Part shown: one piece after another, positions 46,701-57,446 of the stretch | Layout: each line of letters begins with the position of its first letter | How positions within the stretch are numbered: the first letter of the stretch is position 1 | Assembly (NCBI GenBank): GCA_027575805.1 | Contig: JANBPU010000008.1 | Coordinates: forward strand, 62,001 to 126,000 | Origin: Mycoemilia scoparia | Lineage: Eukaryota; Kickxellomycota; Kickxellomycetes; Kickxellales; Kickxellaceae | Length of the DNA stretch: 64,000 nt | Direction of reading: 5' to 3' | Position numbers and translations under genes: made by a program | The notes under the pieces: generated by a model | What the model was told of the DNA's origin: nothing | Databases searched by the model: none | Seen by the model: the letters and a program-made list of their open reading frames with translations, nothing else

Positions 46701-48685
46701 ATATAGACGCTGCTTTGCAATTGGGAGATTGGCAGGAAGAACTTCATATAGTGAGACTTAGTGACATACTTAGTCGTTTTTCCGAGATCCTAAAAGTTCA
46801 AGAGAGTGATAAAGCTCACTACACGATTGGAAAATTCTATGGAAAAGTTTACAGGATCAGCACAGAAAAATCACAATCTAATAGTGGAAAGGGGAGAGAA
46901 AACCACAGCACGCATTATTCTGCAACAGTTCAGCACTACCTTGTGCGTCACTTTAGCAGAACACTGCTCTATAGTACCAGGTACCTATTCCAGGCCATGC
47001 CTCGCTTATTGATGGCGTGGATGGACTTTGGTCAGTCTGTTCTTGAGCCACCCAGTTCCAAGGACGCGAATATCGTAAACAAGTTTAACGTTACTAACCG
47101 CATGGTTAGCAATCTTCCAAAGCGCTTACCTGCTTATACTTTCCTGATGACCTTCTCTCAGATAGTTTCACGCATATGCCACCCTAATGAGAATGTGTTT
47201 GCGGTGATAGAGTCGATAATAAAGACTGTTCTTTTATTGTATCCGCAGCAGGCTTTGTGGCAGCTAATGGCAGTTTCTCGCTCAACATATCGAATAAGAG
47301 CAGAAAGGTGTGATTCTATATTAGCCATGGTGCAGTCGGATCCGGAAGCAAACTCTGGGCCACAAAGAATTGATACCCTAATTCAGCAATTTATGAAGCT
47401 GAACAATAAGCTCCTCGATCTCTGCAACAAACCAACTGGATCTAGATCCGTTTCTTCTCTAAGCATGATCAAGGATTTCGCATCTTTATATAAAATGGCA
47501 CCAGTAGACATAGTCATTCCAATACAAAGCAGTCTGACACCTCAGCTACCAACCCATTCTGTGGCATCACCCATTTCAGCCGCACTGGATACAAGTACCC
47601 CTGCCAGTGCATCACAAAGTGCCACCATGCACAAGCCGTTTTTAGCCAATCTTCCGACAATTGCGAGCTTTGAGGATCAGGTCAGCCTAATGAATTCACT
47701 GATAAGACCCAAAAAGATAACCATAGTTGGATCTGATGGGCGCAAATATGGCTTCTTGTGCAAGCCCAAGGACGATCTGCGTAAGGACTCTCGCCTAATG
47801 GAATTCAACTCTATGATCAATCACTTTTTGAATATTGATATGGAGTCCAGAAAACGGAGCCTTCACATAAGAACATATTCAGTCGTGCCACTAAATGAGG
47901 AGTGCGGCTTAATTCAATGGATAAACAATATGAACGGAATTCGTCCGATACTACTCAAAATATATCGGGCAAAGGACCTTTCTGTTCCACAGTCTACTAT
48001 AAAAAACATATTGGAATTGACCAAGCCGTCACCCGAAGAAGTATTCCTTAAAAAGCTTTTGCCGAGATTTCCCCCCGTTCTCTATGAATGGTTCCTTAGT
48101 ATGTTTCCAGACTTGGCAACGTGGTATCTGTCTCGCACTACCTTTGCTCGTACCACGGCTGTCATGTCTATAGTTGGGTATGTACTTGGTCTTGGTGATA
48201 GGCATGGCGAAAACATACTCCTTGATGAAAAGTCAGGAGAGGCCATGCATGTCGATTTCAATTGTTTGTTTGAAAAAGGGCTACAGCTACACATCCCCGA
48301 AAAAGTTCCGTTCCGCCTCACCCACAATATGGTTGATGCTATGGGCGCAACGGGCTATGAAGGCGCATTCAGAATAAGCTGCGAAGTAACTTTACATCTA
48401 CTTCGAAATAACAGAGATGCCCTTATGTCGGTTTTAAGGCCATTCCTTCATGACCCATTGTGTGAGTGGAGCAAACACTCAAAGTCAACCAGGTCCCCAA
48501 ATACAGGAGAGATTGTAAATGACCATGCATCAAAGTCGCTCAAAACAATCGAAAACAAGCTGCAGGGTATTGGTCAAAGCGTGTTTCCTTTATCAGTCGA
48601 AGGCCATGTTGACGAATTAATACGAGAAGCAACAGATCCAAAGAATCTATTCAAGATGTATATCGGGTGGGCGGCATTCATGTAA
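40727..48685 (+). CDS. ATR: ATR/Rad3/Mec1-family checkpoint kinase (PIKK)
   Basis: Six exons: 40727-40779, 40876-41008, 41091-41225, 41299-41374, 41488-41869, 41959-48685. All joins keep frame; 2501 aa, in the range of Rad3 (~2390) and human ATR (~2640). The N-terminal ~1500 residues are helical HEAT-like repeats, a FAT region follows, then the kinase: KPKDDLRKDSRLMEFNSMIN, EECGLIQWINN, catalytic GDRHGEN (Asp ~2340), metal-binding HVDFNCLF (Asp ~2359) and FRLTHNMVDAMG. The FATC end is KMYIGWAAFM, the ATR type. This nuclear kinase responds to RPA-coated single-stranded DNA with its ATRIP/Rad26 partner. All introns lie in the first 1.2 kb; the rest is one 6.7-kb exon. Confidence 0.95.
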
Positions 48686-48946
48686 AGTTTCCATGGTGGT
48701 TTGTTTGCTAGGGCTTTTGTAAAAGGTCAAATAAATAACAATGATTAACTATCATATTTCTCCCAAAAGGGCTGCTGCTATGTGCTACATACACTAAATA
48801 AGCCAAACAAATCATAATCACAATAAAATTTAGTTATACCCATAAATTTGCATATTTAAACAAAAGACATTTGGTTATATAAAAGTTGATATTGTAAGTA
48901 ATAGATTTGTAAAACTAATATACAAAATCATATTGTTTGTATTGAA

Positions 48947-49743
48947 ATGTCTACCAGACAGCACTTTTTTATCGTGGGCCTCAACAATACCCCCATATAT
49001 GAGGCAGATCTCAATATGTCTACGAAGCCATCAACTCTATCTTTCAAGGTAGGGGTGCTGATTAATATCCTTAATATGAATATGATTTAGTAAATATGAT
49101 TATTAAAGTGTTTTATTATCTTAGCGGGATGATGAACAACACAATCTTCAGCTTATTGCGTACTCGGCACTGGATCTAATAGACGAAGTAATCTGGTTAA
49201 CTAATAGCTTGTAAGCGAAAAGCATTTTATAGCTGTATTATTCGATGCTACCACATTCAAAGCTATAATATTATTATGTATATTTTTATAGGTATTTAAA
49301 GTCAGTGGACAGGTTTAATGAATGGGTGGCATACGCCTATACCACACCAGCAAGTGAGTAAATTTATATTCTACAAATGCAGCATACATAAAGTATTCAT
49401 TAGGCTATTTTTTGCACGGATTACGACAAAATTAAAAATGCACGTTTTGTAGATACAAGACTTATTTTGTTACGTGATAGCAACTCAGATGTTGGTATTA
49501 AAGAATTTTTTGCCAGCTGTCACGAATATTATTTGAAAGTAAGCAAATCTATATGTATCATCACTTGAAAGCATTAAATTAACTCTCTTTGAAAGGGTTA
49601 CTTCACATCTATATATAATTCCGATATATGATTTTGTTCAGGCATTGTTGAATCCATTCTATAATGAGAACACAACGATAAAGTCACCAGCATTTGACAA
49701 TAAAATTCGACAACTCGCACGCCGTCACCTCTTGTACATCTAA
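48947..49743 (+). CDS. TRS20: TRAPP complex subunit TRAPPC2/Trs20 (sedlin)
   Basis: Five exons: 48947-49048, 49125-49210, 49292-49353, 49453-49538, 49642-49743, joined in frame to 145 aa (family ~140). Longin-fold landmarks in order: FFIVGLNNTPIYEADL, QLIAYSALDLIDEVIWLTN, YLKSVDRFNEWVAYAYTT, RLILLRD then IKEFFASCHEYYLK, and the C-terminal LLNPFYNENTTIKSPAFDNK. The TRAPP complex is a Rab (Ypt1) exchange factor and tether in ER-Golgi traffic. Exons of 62-102 bp with introns of 76-103 bp make it one of the most finely split genes in the window. The start lies 261 bp after the ATR stop, same strand. Confidence 0.93.
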
Positions 49744-50103
49744 CAGATTATTTCAGTTTTTGCAATGTCCTGCCATTACAATGGAATTTTCTCAGCTATT
49801 TCTAATAATGTCTATTATAATGACTAGAATTTTCCTATGCTTAAAATATCGTGACACTCAACTACAATCATCCTGATGAAATATTAGAGTGGGGGATTGT
49901 TGCTTCAAAGCATCCGATTGAAAGAAATTGATTCTAGCCGTGCAATTCCTTACTCAAGCGGTATTATTTGTAGGCTTTGTTCTTGTTGTCGATCACCTGG
50001 ATGAATTCCTCAAACTTCTAAAATCTAGCTACCATCTAATAGCTATAAATATAGTAGGTCGTTTCAAAATTTATAAAAAAACATTTCACTTTAATTTAGA
50101 TAA
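49744..50103. other. Intergenic region between TRS20 and unknown ORF
   Basis: 360 bp with no supported exon. An open stretch at ~49930-50053 was tested as a 5' exon of the next ORF but no acceptor gave a continuous frame. Confidence 0.4.
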
Positions 50104-50712
50104 ATGTGCAGCTTTTCTGATGAGTTTTATAAAACAATTACCGGTTTTATTGAAGAACTTTGCAGATTGGAACGCCCTTTCCAAATTGATGTTGGCGAAA
50201 TAGAAGAAATGCACAGTATGATATATAGCGATCTTGAATGGTTATGTCGCATGGATCCTGAGAGTACTGACCTGCATGATTATTGCATCTCTACGTATAA
50301 ATTCATCAAATCCTTTAGGGACATATTCCGATTTGCTGAAAGAAAGACTGCCCTGTTGCTTGACGATATTCGTAAAAAAGGAATGAATCAAAAAGTAGTC
50401 CGGAAAAATGACCACATACAACGTGTCGTTATTGCTTGGGAAGAATTTAAGGAGGAAGTCTGCATGCTAAAAGAGCTAAAGAATGTGATTGATAAATACC
50501 TTAAAGGCCACTCGTTAATTTTTTCCCAAATTATGGATAAAAGAGGGGAAAATATTGAGGAGTTTGCCGATTTGGTCAAATTGATTTCTACGGATGATCT
50601 ATGCAAAACAATTGCTTCAAGTTTTTACGAGTTTGCTTATAGTTTAATGTTGATTATTGAGTGTTATGACGAATTAACTTGCAATGCAGATGTCGACACC
50701 AGAAAAAGGTAA
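50104..50712 (+). CDS. Hypothetical helical protein of 202 aa
   Basis: I do not recognise this protein. The ATG at 50104 is immediately preceded by an in-frame TAA, so the start is at or after it unless an acceptor lies inside. The translation is Glu/Lys/Leu/Ile-rich with a helical pattern: IEEMHSMIYSDLEWL, RFAERKTALLLDDIRKK, AWEEFKEEVCMLKELKNVIDKYLKG. No signal peptide or clear membrane segment. Near the end, AAAAGGTAAAA could be a splice donor (50708), so the C terminus (DTRKR then TAA) might not be real. Length and composition argue for coding; a diverged coiled-coil component of a larger complex is possible. Confidence 0.5.
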   Translation: MCSFSDEFYKTITGFIEELCRLERPFQIDVGEIEEMHSMIYSDLEWLCRMDPESTDLHDYCISTYKFIKSFRDIFRFAERKTALLLDDIRKKGMNQKVVRKNDHIQRVVIAWEEFKEEVCMLKELKNVIDKYLKGHSLIFSQIMDKRGENIEEFADLVKLISTDDLCKTIASSFYEFAYSLMLIIECYDELTCNADVDTRKR

Positions 50713-51117
50713 AAAATACCAACGTAACTGGCAGCTTCCGTGGATTTATCAACAAAAGTCAGGTTTTATCATTTCTGTTACTTTCTTTGAATTTAAAGCA
50801 ATCAATTGCCTAAATAAAAAGTGATTTATAGACCAGTTTATTAAATAAGTGGAAAATTTTAAAGGGTGGCTATTTGCTAATAAGCTGTAGAGGCTCATCT
50901 GTTTACGATTACTCCTATAATCATTGACTACCAAAAGGTACCTTTCAAAAATTACAATTCAAATGTATATTTGTACTTTTATTTAAAATTAGAATATTTC
51001 AACATGGGAACAAAGCAAAGCTAAAAAAGTTAAATTAACATGCTAAAAATGGAAGAAGATATAGATACAATGGGGCAAAAAAGTTATTAACATTGGGGCA
51101 CAATAAAATAAGTTAGA
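50713..51117. other. Convergent intergenic region with MITE copy
   Basis: 405 bp between the unknown ORF and the BRF1 stop; a decayed MITE copy occupies 50849-50965. Nothing else seen. Confidence 0.5.
50849..50965 (+). mobile_element. Decayed MITE copy 4
   Basis: The right half matches the family (CCTATAATCATTGACTACCA, then TTTCAAAAATTAC). The left half is diverged (AATTTTAAAGGGTGGC, TTTGCTAATAAGCTG). This is the oldest-looking of the near-full copies. Confidence 0.6.
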
Positions 51118-52914
51118 CTAAAAATCATCGTCCATGTCATTATAGTCGCCATATGCATCGTCAATGTAGTCCTCATTATTGATACTGTAGCCCAAGGCAG
51201 CAGCCTGTGCACCAAGTGTGGTCTCGTCAGCTTCTTCATCATCTTCCTCGTATTCATCTTCCTCATCTTCATTGCCTGCAGCTTTGGATGTAGCAATGCC
51301 ATCTTTTGTGGTGCTGAGTGCTGGCTTTCCAGAGACATCTTCATCACCAGGCTCCTCAACAACCTCACGCACCACCAATGTACTTTCATCACCCCTGTCT
51401 TTATCAGCATCCAAATCAGCCTCACTGGCTGCAGGCGTTGCCATATGTGATGCAGTGGGTATGAATGATATCTGACCAGGCTCAATTACGGGTCGTGGGG
51501 CATCAGGATCAAACAGGCTATCAAGAACATTGTAGTTAATCTTTTTAGACAGCTTTTTCATGTTTAGAAGGTTCTTGGCTGATTCTGAAGCTGTCGCACC
51601 AGGCTGGAGTTCTTGTGGTTTCGACTTCTTTTGGCCACTATAATTCTTTTTCTTTTTTCTAGATGCTGCACTGGTTGGATCATTTTCTGCTTCCTTACGC
51701 TTCCGCTCTCGCTCTTCCAAAAACTCTTGATTTTCTTTCATCCAAACCTCAGCTTTTGCCCCAACTTCTTCCTCATTAAGGATCATTGCGTTTACCTCAT
51801 CATCATCCATGTCAGTCCAATTGCTTACTTCGACATCGAATGTATCTTCGGGCAACTTGTAATCCAAAAATTTGGCTCTGGCATCTTGAACAATTTTGTT
51901 CATTTCATCAGCCATTTGGCTTTCTTTGGCATTGGTCTCTTCATCGTACTCCTCATTGTAGTCAGCATTATCGTCACCAAGAGCTTTTGAGTCCTTCTCT
52001 TTACGAGCCTTTAAGCGCGCGCGAGTAAATGCTGGTGGATCCATTGACTCGTCAAGCCAAATGTTGCGGAATTCGTCTACAGTCAAATCACCAGATGGAG
52101 TGGCTTTGAACTCGTTCAACCTTTTCCTTAGAGTGTCTTCACCAATCTTAACTATATGAACCACTTCTTTCATTGATCTTCTAAAGTTGTGCATACGAGC
52201 AGCAATTAGCAAACAGGCACCGCAAATACCAGACGGTCTCCTACCAATCTTCATCCAATCACGATCCATACGCTGGATAAGTCTCAAGGCATCAACAGCC
52301 ACAGCCTGTGTCTTTTCGCCAAACTCCAACATAGAGGCAAACCTTGAAACATAAAACGAAGGGTCAACAATCGGAAGATTCAGGTTAAGTAAGCGAACTA
52401 GCTTCAAAAATGTCGTACCAATCTTGAACACATTAACTTCAAGAACGTCGGCAAAATCGATCAACATCTGGCTGCTTTTTTCAGTACGGCAGACAATATA
52501 CAAGCACGAAGCAGCAACATTAGCTGACCTTCTTCCCTTGGTGAATCCATGGCTTAGGGCCAGAGTATAATAACGAACTGCCGAATCAACATAATGCTGT
52601 GACAAATTCAATGCAGTTGCTATTGCCTGTAATCTCAATCTAGCCCTATATATTGTCTGTTCACGCGATTCTTGCCCATTTCCTCTACGTCCTATACCAC
52701 CCATGTTAGCTCGAGTCTGTCCTGCCCTTACTAACGATCCATATACCATAGCAGCACCAGTCGATGACTCTCCGAATGTGACTTCCGATACTATAGTGTT
52801 TTCCTCCAACACTATACCACAGTCTATACAAAACGATGCGCCTTGTGACTGATCATACTCAACACTCTTGTGCTCACATAGCTTTGCCTCAGCTGGCACT
52901 GCGCTACTACTCAT
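51118..52914 (-). CDS. BRF1: TFIIIB subunit BRF1
   Basis: A single exon of 598 codons, ATG at 52914. The N-terminal zinc ribbon begins CEHKSVEYDQ and has C-x2-C in FCIDCG. The B-reader-like linker and two TFIIB cyclin repeats (~85-275) follow, with FTKGRRSANVAASCLYIVCR and KIGRRPSGICGACLLIAARM as the two conserved repeat cores. Then RLNEFKATPSGDLTVDEF and the Brf1-specific homology block NWTDMDDDEVNAMILNEEEV with WMKENQEFLEERERK, which binds TBP. The C terminus is acidic. Brf1 with TBP and Bdp1 recruits RNA polymerase III to tRNA and 5S genes. The absence of introns contrasts with most neighbours. Confidence 0.97.
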   Translation of the reverse strand: MSSSAVPAEAKLCEHKSVEYDQSQGASFCIDCGIVLEENTIVSEVTFGESSTGAAMVYGSLVRAGQTRANMGGIGRRGNGQESREQTIYRARLRLQAIATALNLSQHYVDSAVRYYTLALSHGFTKGRRSANVAASCLYIVCRTEKSSQMLIDFADVLEVNVFKIGTTFLKLVRLLNLNLPIVDPSFYVSRFASMLEFGEKTQAVAVDALRLIQRMDRDWMKIGRRPSGICGACLLIAARMHNFRRSMKEVVHIVKIGEDTLRKRLNEFKATPSGDLTVDEFRNIWLDESMDPPAFTRARLKARKEKDSKALGDDNADYNEEYDEETNAKESQMADEMNKIVQDARAKFLDYKLPEDTFDVEVSNWTDMDDDEVNAMILNEEEVGAKAEVWMKENQEFLEERERKRKEAENDPTSAASRKKKKNYSGQKKSKPQELQPGATASESAKNLLNMKKLSKKINYNVLDSLFDPDAPRPVIEPGQISFIPTASHMATPAASEADLDADKDRGDESTLVVREVVEEPGDEDVSGKPALSTTKDGIATSKAAGNEDEEDEYEEDDEEADETTLGAQAAALGYSINNEDYIDDAYGDYNDMDDDF

Positions 52915-53118
52915 TTTTTATTTCCGAGGACCTTGCTCAACAAGTGTGTTTAATATCAATTGCGTATTTTCGCGGGTATGTGGTCGAATTCCAAATATGA
53001 AAAGTAAAAACAATGTGGAATAAGGGTGTCAAAAAGGAAAATGCGTCAATAAATTTATATTTTTAATGTAAAGTCAAAAGAATGCTGTATACAGCTTTAT
53101 TTAAATAGCTTTCAGTGG

Positions 53119-53194
53119 CAAGGCCTGTTTGAATTTTCTTCAGCCTTTTATATATATATATATAAAAGGCTGAAGAAAATTCAAACAGGCCTTG
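53119..53194. repeat. Perfect palindrome (foldback) around an (AT)n centre
   Basis: The 29-nt left arm starting CAAGGCCTGTTTG is exactly reversed in the right arm ending CAAACAGGCCTTG, centred on TATATATA. The identity is total and it stops at the Ns. This is either a real hairpin that broke assembly or a chimeric sequencing read. Confidence 0.9.
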
Positions 53195-53204
53195 NNNNNN
53201 NNNN
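53195..53204. other. Assembly gap (10 Ns)
   Basis: Ten consecutive N characters, probably a gap of unknown true size. It is followed at once by an (AT)n tract, 53205-53224. Confidence 0.98.
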
Positions 53205-54051
53205 ATATATATATATATATATATGGGAGATCAGCTAACAAAGTTGGGATGTGGTCGTTTCACACTACCTTGGGCAAAAAGAGCTCCTAACAATCCACAG
53301 TTGCCACATGATTTTAAATTATGGGATATTGGAATTAACTTTATATTTTTTTCACTTTTTAATCATGTGTATATAGGTTCTAACTTTCCTCCTAGGAGAA
53401 TAAACTTGTTTATTAAACAGCAACTATACACCTGAATAGTAATGAAATCTGATCATTAATATATTTTAAAGTAAAAAGGAGTCAAAGTTTGCTTTCAAAA
53501 TAAATGCTCCAATAATGTTTTAAACGTGCTCTAAAAAGCTCATGAATGTTTATGTGATCATAAAGTTGTAACTGAATGGGCAAAGCCTATCTGTTATAGG
53601 CATTATATACTAGAACCCGCATTTGTCTAAAATGAATTGAAATTTGACCAATTAACTAGATTTTGTAAATATAGTATCATAGATGTGGATAACCATCGAA
53701 TGGACCTAAATCTTTCGCTTTTCGGTTGCTACTGTTTATACGTTGCTCCGTATAACGATATGCAGGAGATCTGAAGTAAGTATTTATTCCGACTGTATAT
53801 ATAAGATAAATGTATGTAATAAGACTACTAAAGAGCTATTCTTTATGTTGCTGTAACCACCTTTTTATAGATGATCCCAATACTTAGATATTAGCCTATG
53901 GGCATATATCGCTGTGATATTCCTTATCCCATGCTTGGCATGTATACACGGGAGAAGGCCAAAATACCCGTTTAGTGGCTTCGGGGCTGATCTTCTTAAG
54001 GAAGACCTAAATAACCGCTGTATGGTGTATTGTGAGGCGTTGGAATTGTTA

Positions 54052-56433
54052 TCACAACACTACACGCCAGACTTGGGGGCTAAGGCTCTCGAGCTTCAAT
54101 ACAGTGGGTTTGATATAGGCATAGAATAGTACTACTGACATCGAAAGGCAGGCCAGGGATACTATATAGTAACCATCACGAGTAGTATTACAACGACCAC
54201 CAAGCGAACTACAGAGATTCTTGTCAGTTTCGGTCAAGCATCCAACACTTTTTCCCTGATGATCTGTAACGCTGCAAGAGGCATCAGTAAACCAGTCCAC
54301 CGACTCCATAACAAAGTAGACTGGCCAAGTGCCGCCAAAGTTGCTAAGAGTATTCACTAGAGTCATGTATGTGCCACCAATGACGGGATCAGCAATCTGG
54401 GTAAAGAAGGCACATATTCCAACAAACTGGACGGTGCTGGACATCGAGGCAGCAATCTTGGTAAACAGAATAAAGTAAAAGTATGAGCCCATAATTTGAC
54501 CCTCAGGGAACCAGTACACAGACATCATTCCCAAGAAACAAAAGAAGACGCGGACCATATATGCATGTCTCCAAGGAGTTATGGCGTTTTTTCCTTGGCT
54601 CCAATGGGCAGCATAGTAGCCGAATATAATCTGTATGGGGAAATCAATCAGAACCGCCAAAGCCATATCTTCTTTGTGGAGTCCCTTTTCGACAAGCTTG
54701 AGCTGAGTCACTGCATCATTAGGTATAAACCCAATCTTGCAGATCATTAACACAGCTATAAGTTCCATCATGTCTAAAAGATAACAACGCAAGTTATTTA
54801 TATACATTTTAACAAGAAATCAATGATATGCTCAATTGTAAGGGTGATCATGAAACTAGTTAACACTTACGTCTGAGTTTACAGATCTTCCAAATCGTCT
54901 TGTAGGTTCCAACAATGCCGAGGTCTTCTTCGGTGTCCTGTCCCTATTATGAGGGTTGTTGTTTATAGCAGGCTGCGGTTAGAATTACCCGCTTTGATAT
55001 ATAAAAATTATGCATAGAAAGATATTAACCTACAAGCTTACCTCTTTTTTGAAGATGATCAAGTAAATGGTGACGATAATGTATATAATGGCCCAAAATT
55101 TGAGGTAGGACCCAAGTTGCAGGAGTCCATAATCCTGTGGGATAGACCAAATGTATTTGTTGCTAAATTCTGATGAATTCAAAGCCAGAAATACTGTAAA
55201 TGACAAAAAGTATCCACAGTTCAAGCCAATGGTCTGGCAAGTTGAGGCATAGGATAGATTCTCTTCTGAAAGCAGTGTCAATGCCCAGCCGTCCACAGCA
55301 ACATCCTGTGTAGCACTCAGTATGACAATGGTGAGGAAAAATGCCGTAATCTTTCCAATGTTATCAGCGGGATTTTGCATCAGTGCTTCGACCTGTCCAC
55401 CCAAACAGAGGAACAGCAGTGCTATAAGAAATTGGATAGGGATAATCCACGACTTTCTTCTGCCAACCTTGGGGTTGTACAAACAGTCCACAATTGGTGA
55501 CCAGAATAGTTTGACTGAGTAAGGATATCCCGCCAAGGTAAACACTGCAATCTCCGTGTAACTGAGCTTCTCCTTCAGTAGGAATGGAATACTACCACCG
55601 GATAGTCCAAGCGGGATTCCCTGCAACCAGTCTATAAAACAATCATTGATATGGACATTGAATGTAGGACACTCATGTGCTTTAAGCTACAGAATCGATA
55701 GTAGATGCAGAAGTCATATGTGCCAAGACGGCTACTTACATAAAATAATCAAAAGCATGATACTAGAAAAGTCCTTGTTGTTATAGAATTTTATCATGCT
55801 CTTCTTGAACTCTCGAACTATCCGAGGAATATCAAATATAATGCTGCTGTTGCTGCTGCTGCTACCTCCACCATAGCTTACTCCAGAATTATCTCTTCCT
55901 TGTGAATTCGACCCACCAAAGTATTGAACATCATCGTCTCCTTCAAAATCGTCTAATTCACCATTTTTGAATTTGCCTTTTTGTCTCTTGCTAGAGACCG
56001 CCCCTAAGCTTGACAAAGGAATTTCCTTATCCAAATTTGGGTTTATACCGTTGCTGGTAGTCTTGACTGCTGGGTGGCCCAGCTGGCCGTCTAGCATCGA
56101 CATCGAGTCCTTGTATCCGTTAGTCTCTGACTTGGATTTATTTGCCCTTCTCCTTGGTTTAGTGACACTTTCAGTCTATACAAACACAAATATGAATATG
56201 AAATCAATTAAACCACACTTGTCATATCACTTGTTTGTGTTTTCCTCTCATAAAGAGAGAGAGAGAAGTATATACAGGTTTTGCGTGCGTAATTGTGGCT
56301 GTTCACAGAGTAATATAACTTATGGTATGCCCCTCGAACCATAGGGCAGCCCAGGACCATCACATTCATAAAAGCCTAAGCATAAGCTGCCTAGCGAGCT
56401 AGAATGAGATTGTGAATCGCAATTACTCACCAT
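54052..56433 (-). CDS. SLC33A1: Acetyl-CoA transporter, SLC33A1 family
   Basis: Five exons on the minus strand: 56433-56431 (ATG only), 56175-55740, 55631-55042, 54943-54871, 54773-54052, in frame, 607 aa. After a ~120-aa polar N terminus with a Gly/Ser run come about eleven membrane segments. Family landmarks: LQGIPLGLSGGSIPFLLKEK, SYTEIAVFTLAGYPYSVKLFWSPIVD, GRRKSWIIPIQ, SATQDVAVDGWALTLL, EDLGIVGTYKTIWKI, GFIPNDAVTQLKLVEKG, DPVIGGTYMTLVNTLSNFGGTWP and a Cys-rich luminal loop. It imports acetyl-CoA across the ER membrane. The first exon is the ATG directly followed by a GTGAGT donor; a start at the in-frame ATGs 56109 or 56103 is the alternative. Confidence 0.9.
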
Positions 56434-57446
56434 CTCAAAAAAATTGGTTAAAAGCCCTGACTAATAGATGATTTACAAAGAGGCAAGTCTAGGTCTGATC
56501 TTGTGTTAAACATAATATCGTATAACCATGAGTGGTTATGGGCGTGGCCTAAGTGCTAGTAGAAAACACCTGCTATCTTCCCCATAAAGTTTACTTTTTG
56601 GATCAGATGCTACACTGGAATGGGATTAATTGAGCCCTTTATTATAACAGGCAACGCCAATTTGTTTTACCAGAAGCAGTTTTGTTTGTACAATGGCGTG
56701 GAGTCATGCTGTATGCGTGGCAATATTTTATTTGAAACTGCAGTACGCCTCCTGCACAATTCTCATAAAATGGCACCTGACTGAGCCATGGTCTCGGGTT
56801 GATCGTTCAATTTGCCCAATAGCTACTGTGGTTATTTGAAAATAAGATCAAGGTGCCTGGTGACGAACTGTGTCTAGTTGGTCATGATTAACAAAAGACA
56901 CTTAATGCAATTAAGCATAAGCCTATTCAGATTGTACCAATAATCTATCATGCTGGCAAGCGTACAGAAACTCGGGTAAAACGACATAAATTTCCTATAA
57001 ATGGAAAAATAATTTTTGAAGGGCGAATGTTTACTAGTAAAACTGGCCATCTATTTGGCTGTGATTGCTGCCCCTATAATCATTGCCCACCAAAATCCAC
57101 CCCTCAAAAGTTATCACTCATATGATTAAACCAGAATACGCAACATAATAATAACTACTTGATAATGATGGATTGTAATCCAAAGTATAACAGTCATGGT
57201 TACCCACACCTTGAAAATGTTCTTTGATTTATGGTACTAAAAACCCCATCCTGACTCAATAAATAAATCAAAATATTTTGATAGAAACCCATACACTAGC
57301 AGCCATTCCTGGATCAAACATTAAAAATCGATTTGCATTTGCACACATCTACCAGTAGTAGCAACAATAATAGCAGTCACCAGCAAATTTACTTCTTTTT
57401 ATGCTCAGGCGCATATAAAAGCAAAGTTACCCTTTCCCATCAAACA
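56434..57446. other. Divergent intergenic region with MITE copy
   Basis: About 1 kb between the divergent SLC33A1 and SMIM8-like genes; a MITE copy at 57001-57123. No other gene or RNA recognised. Confidence 0.5.
57001..57123 (+). mobile_element. MITE-like inverted-repeat element, copy 5
   Basis: AATAATTTTTGAAGGGCGAA at the left and CCCCTCAAAAGTTATCACTC with a final ATAT at the right. Internal blocks TTTACTAGTAAAACTGGCC and CTATTTGGCTGTGATTGC are nearly identical to copy 3. The left terminus is slightly changed (ATGGAA). Confidence 0.8.

Larger units (their letters stand above)
52915..54051. other. Intergenic region with palindrome and sequence gap
   Basis: This holds the BRF1 promoter, a perfect palindrome (53119-53194), ten Ns, an (AT)n tract and about 0.8 kb of AT-rich sequence after it. 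A 70-codon frame at 53223-53435 has no family resemblance. Confidence 0.5.

Noticed and set aside
53223..53435. 70-codon frame after the sequence gap
   Set aside because: AT-rich, no motif, beside simple sequence; could be chance.
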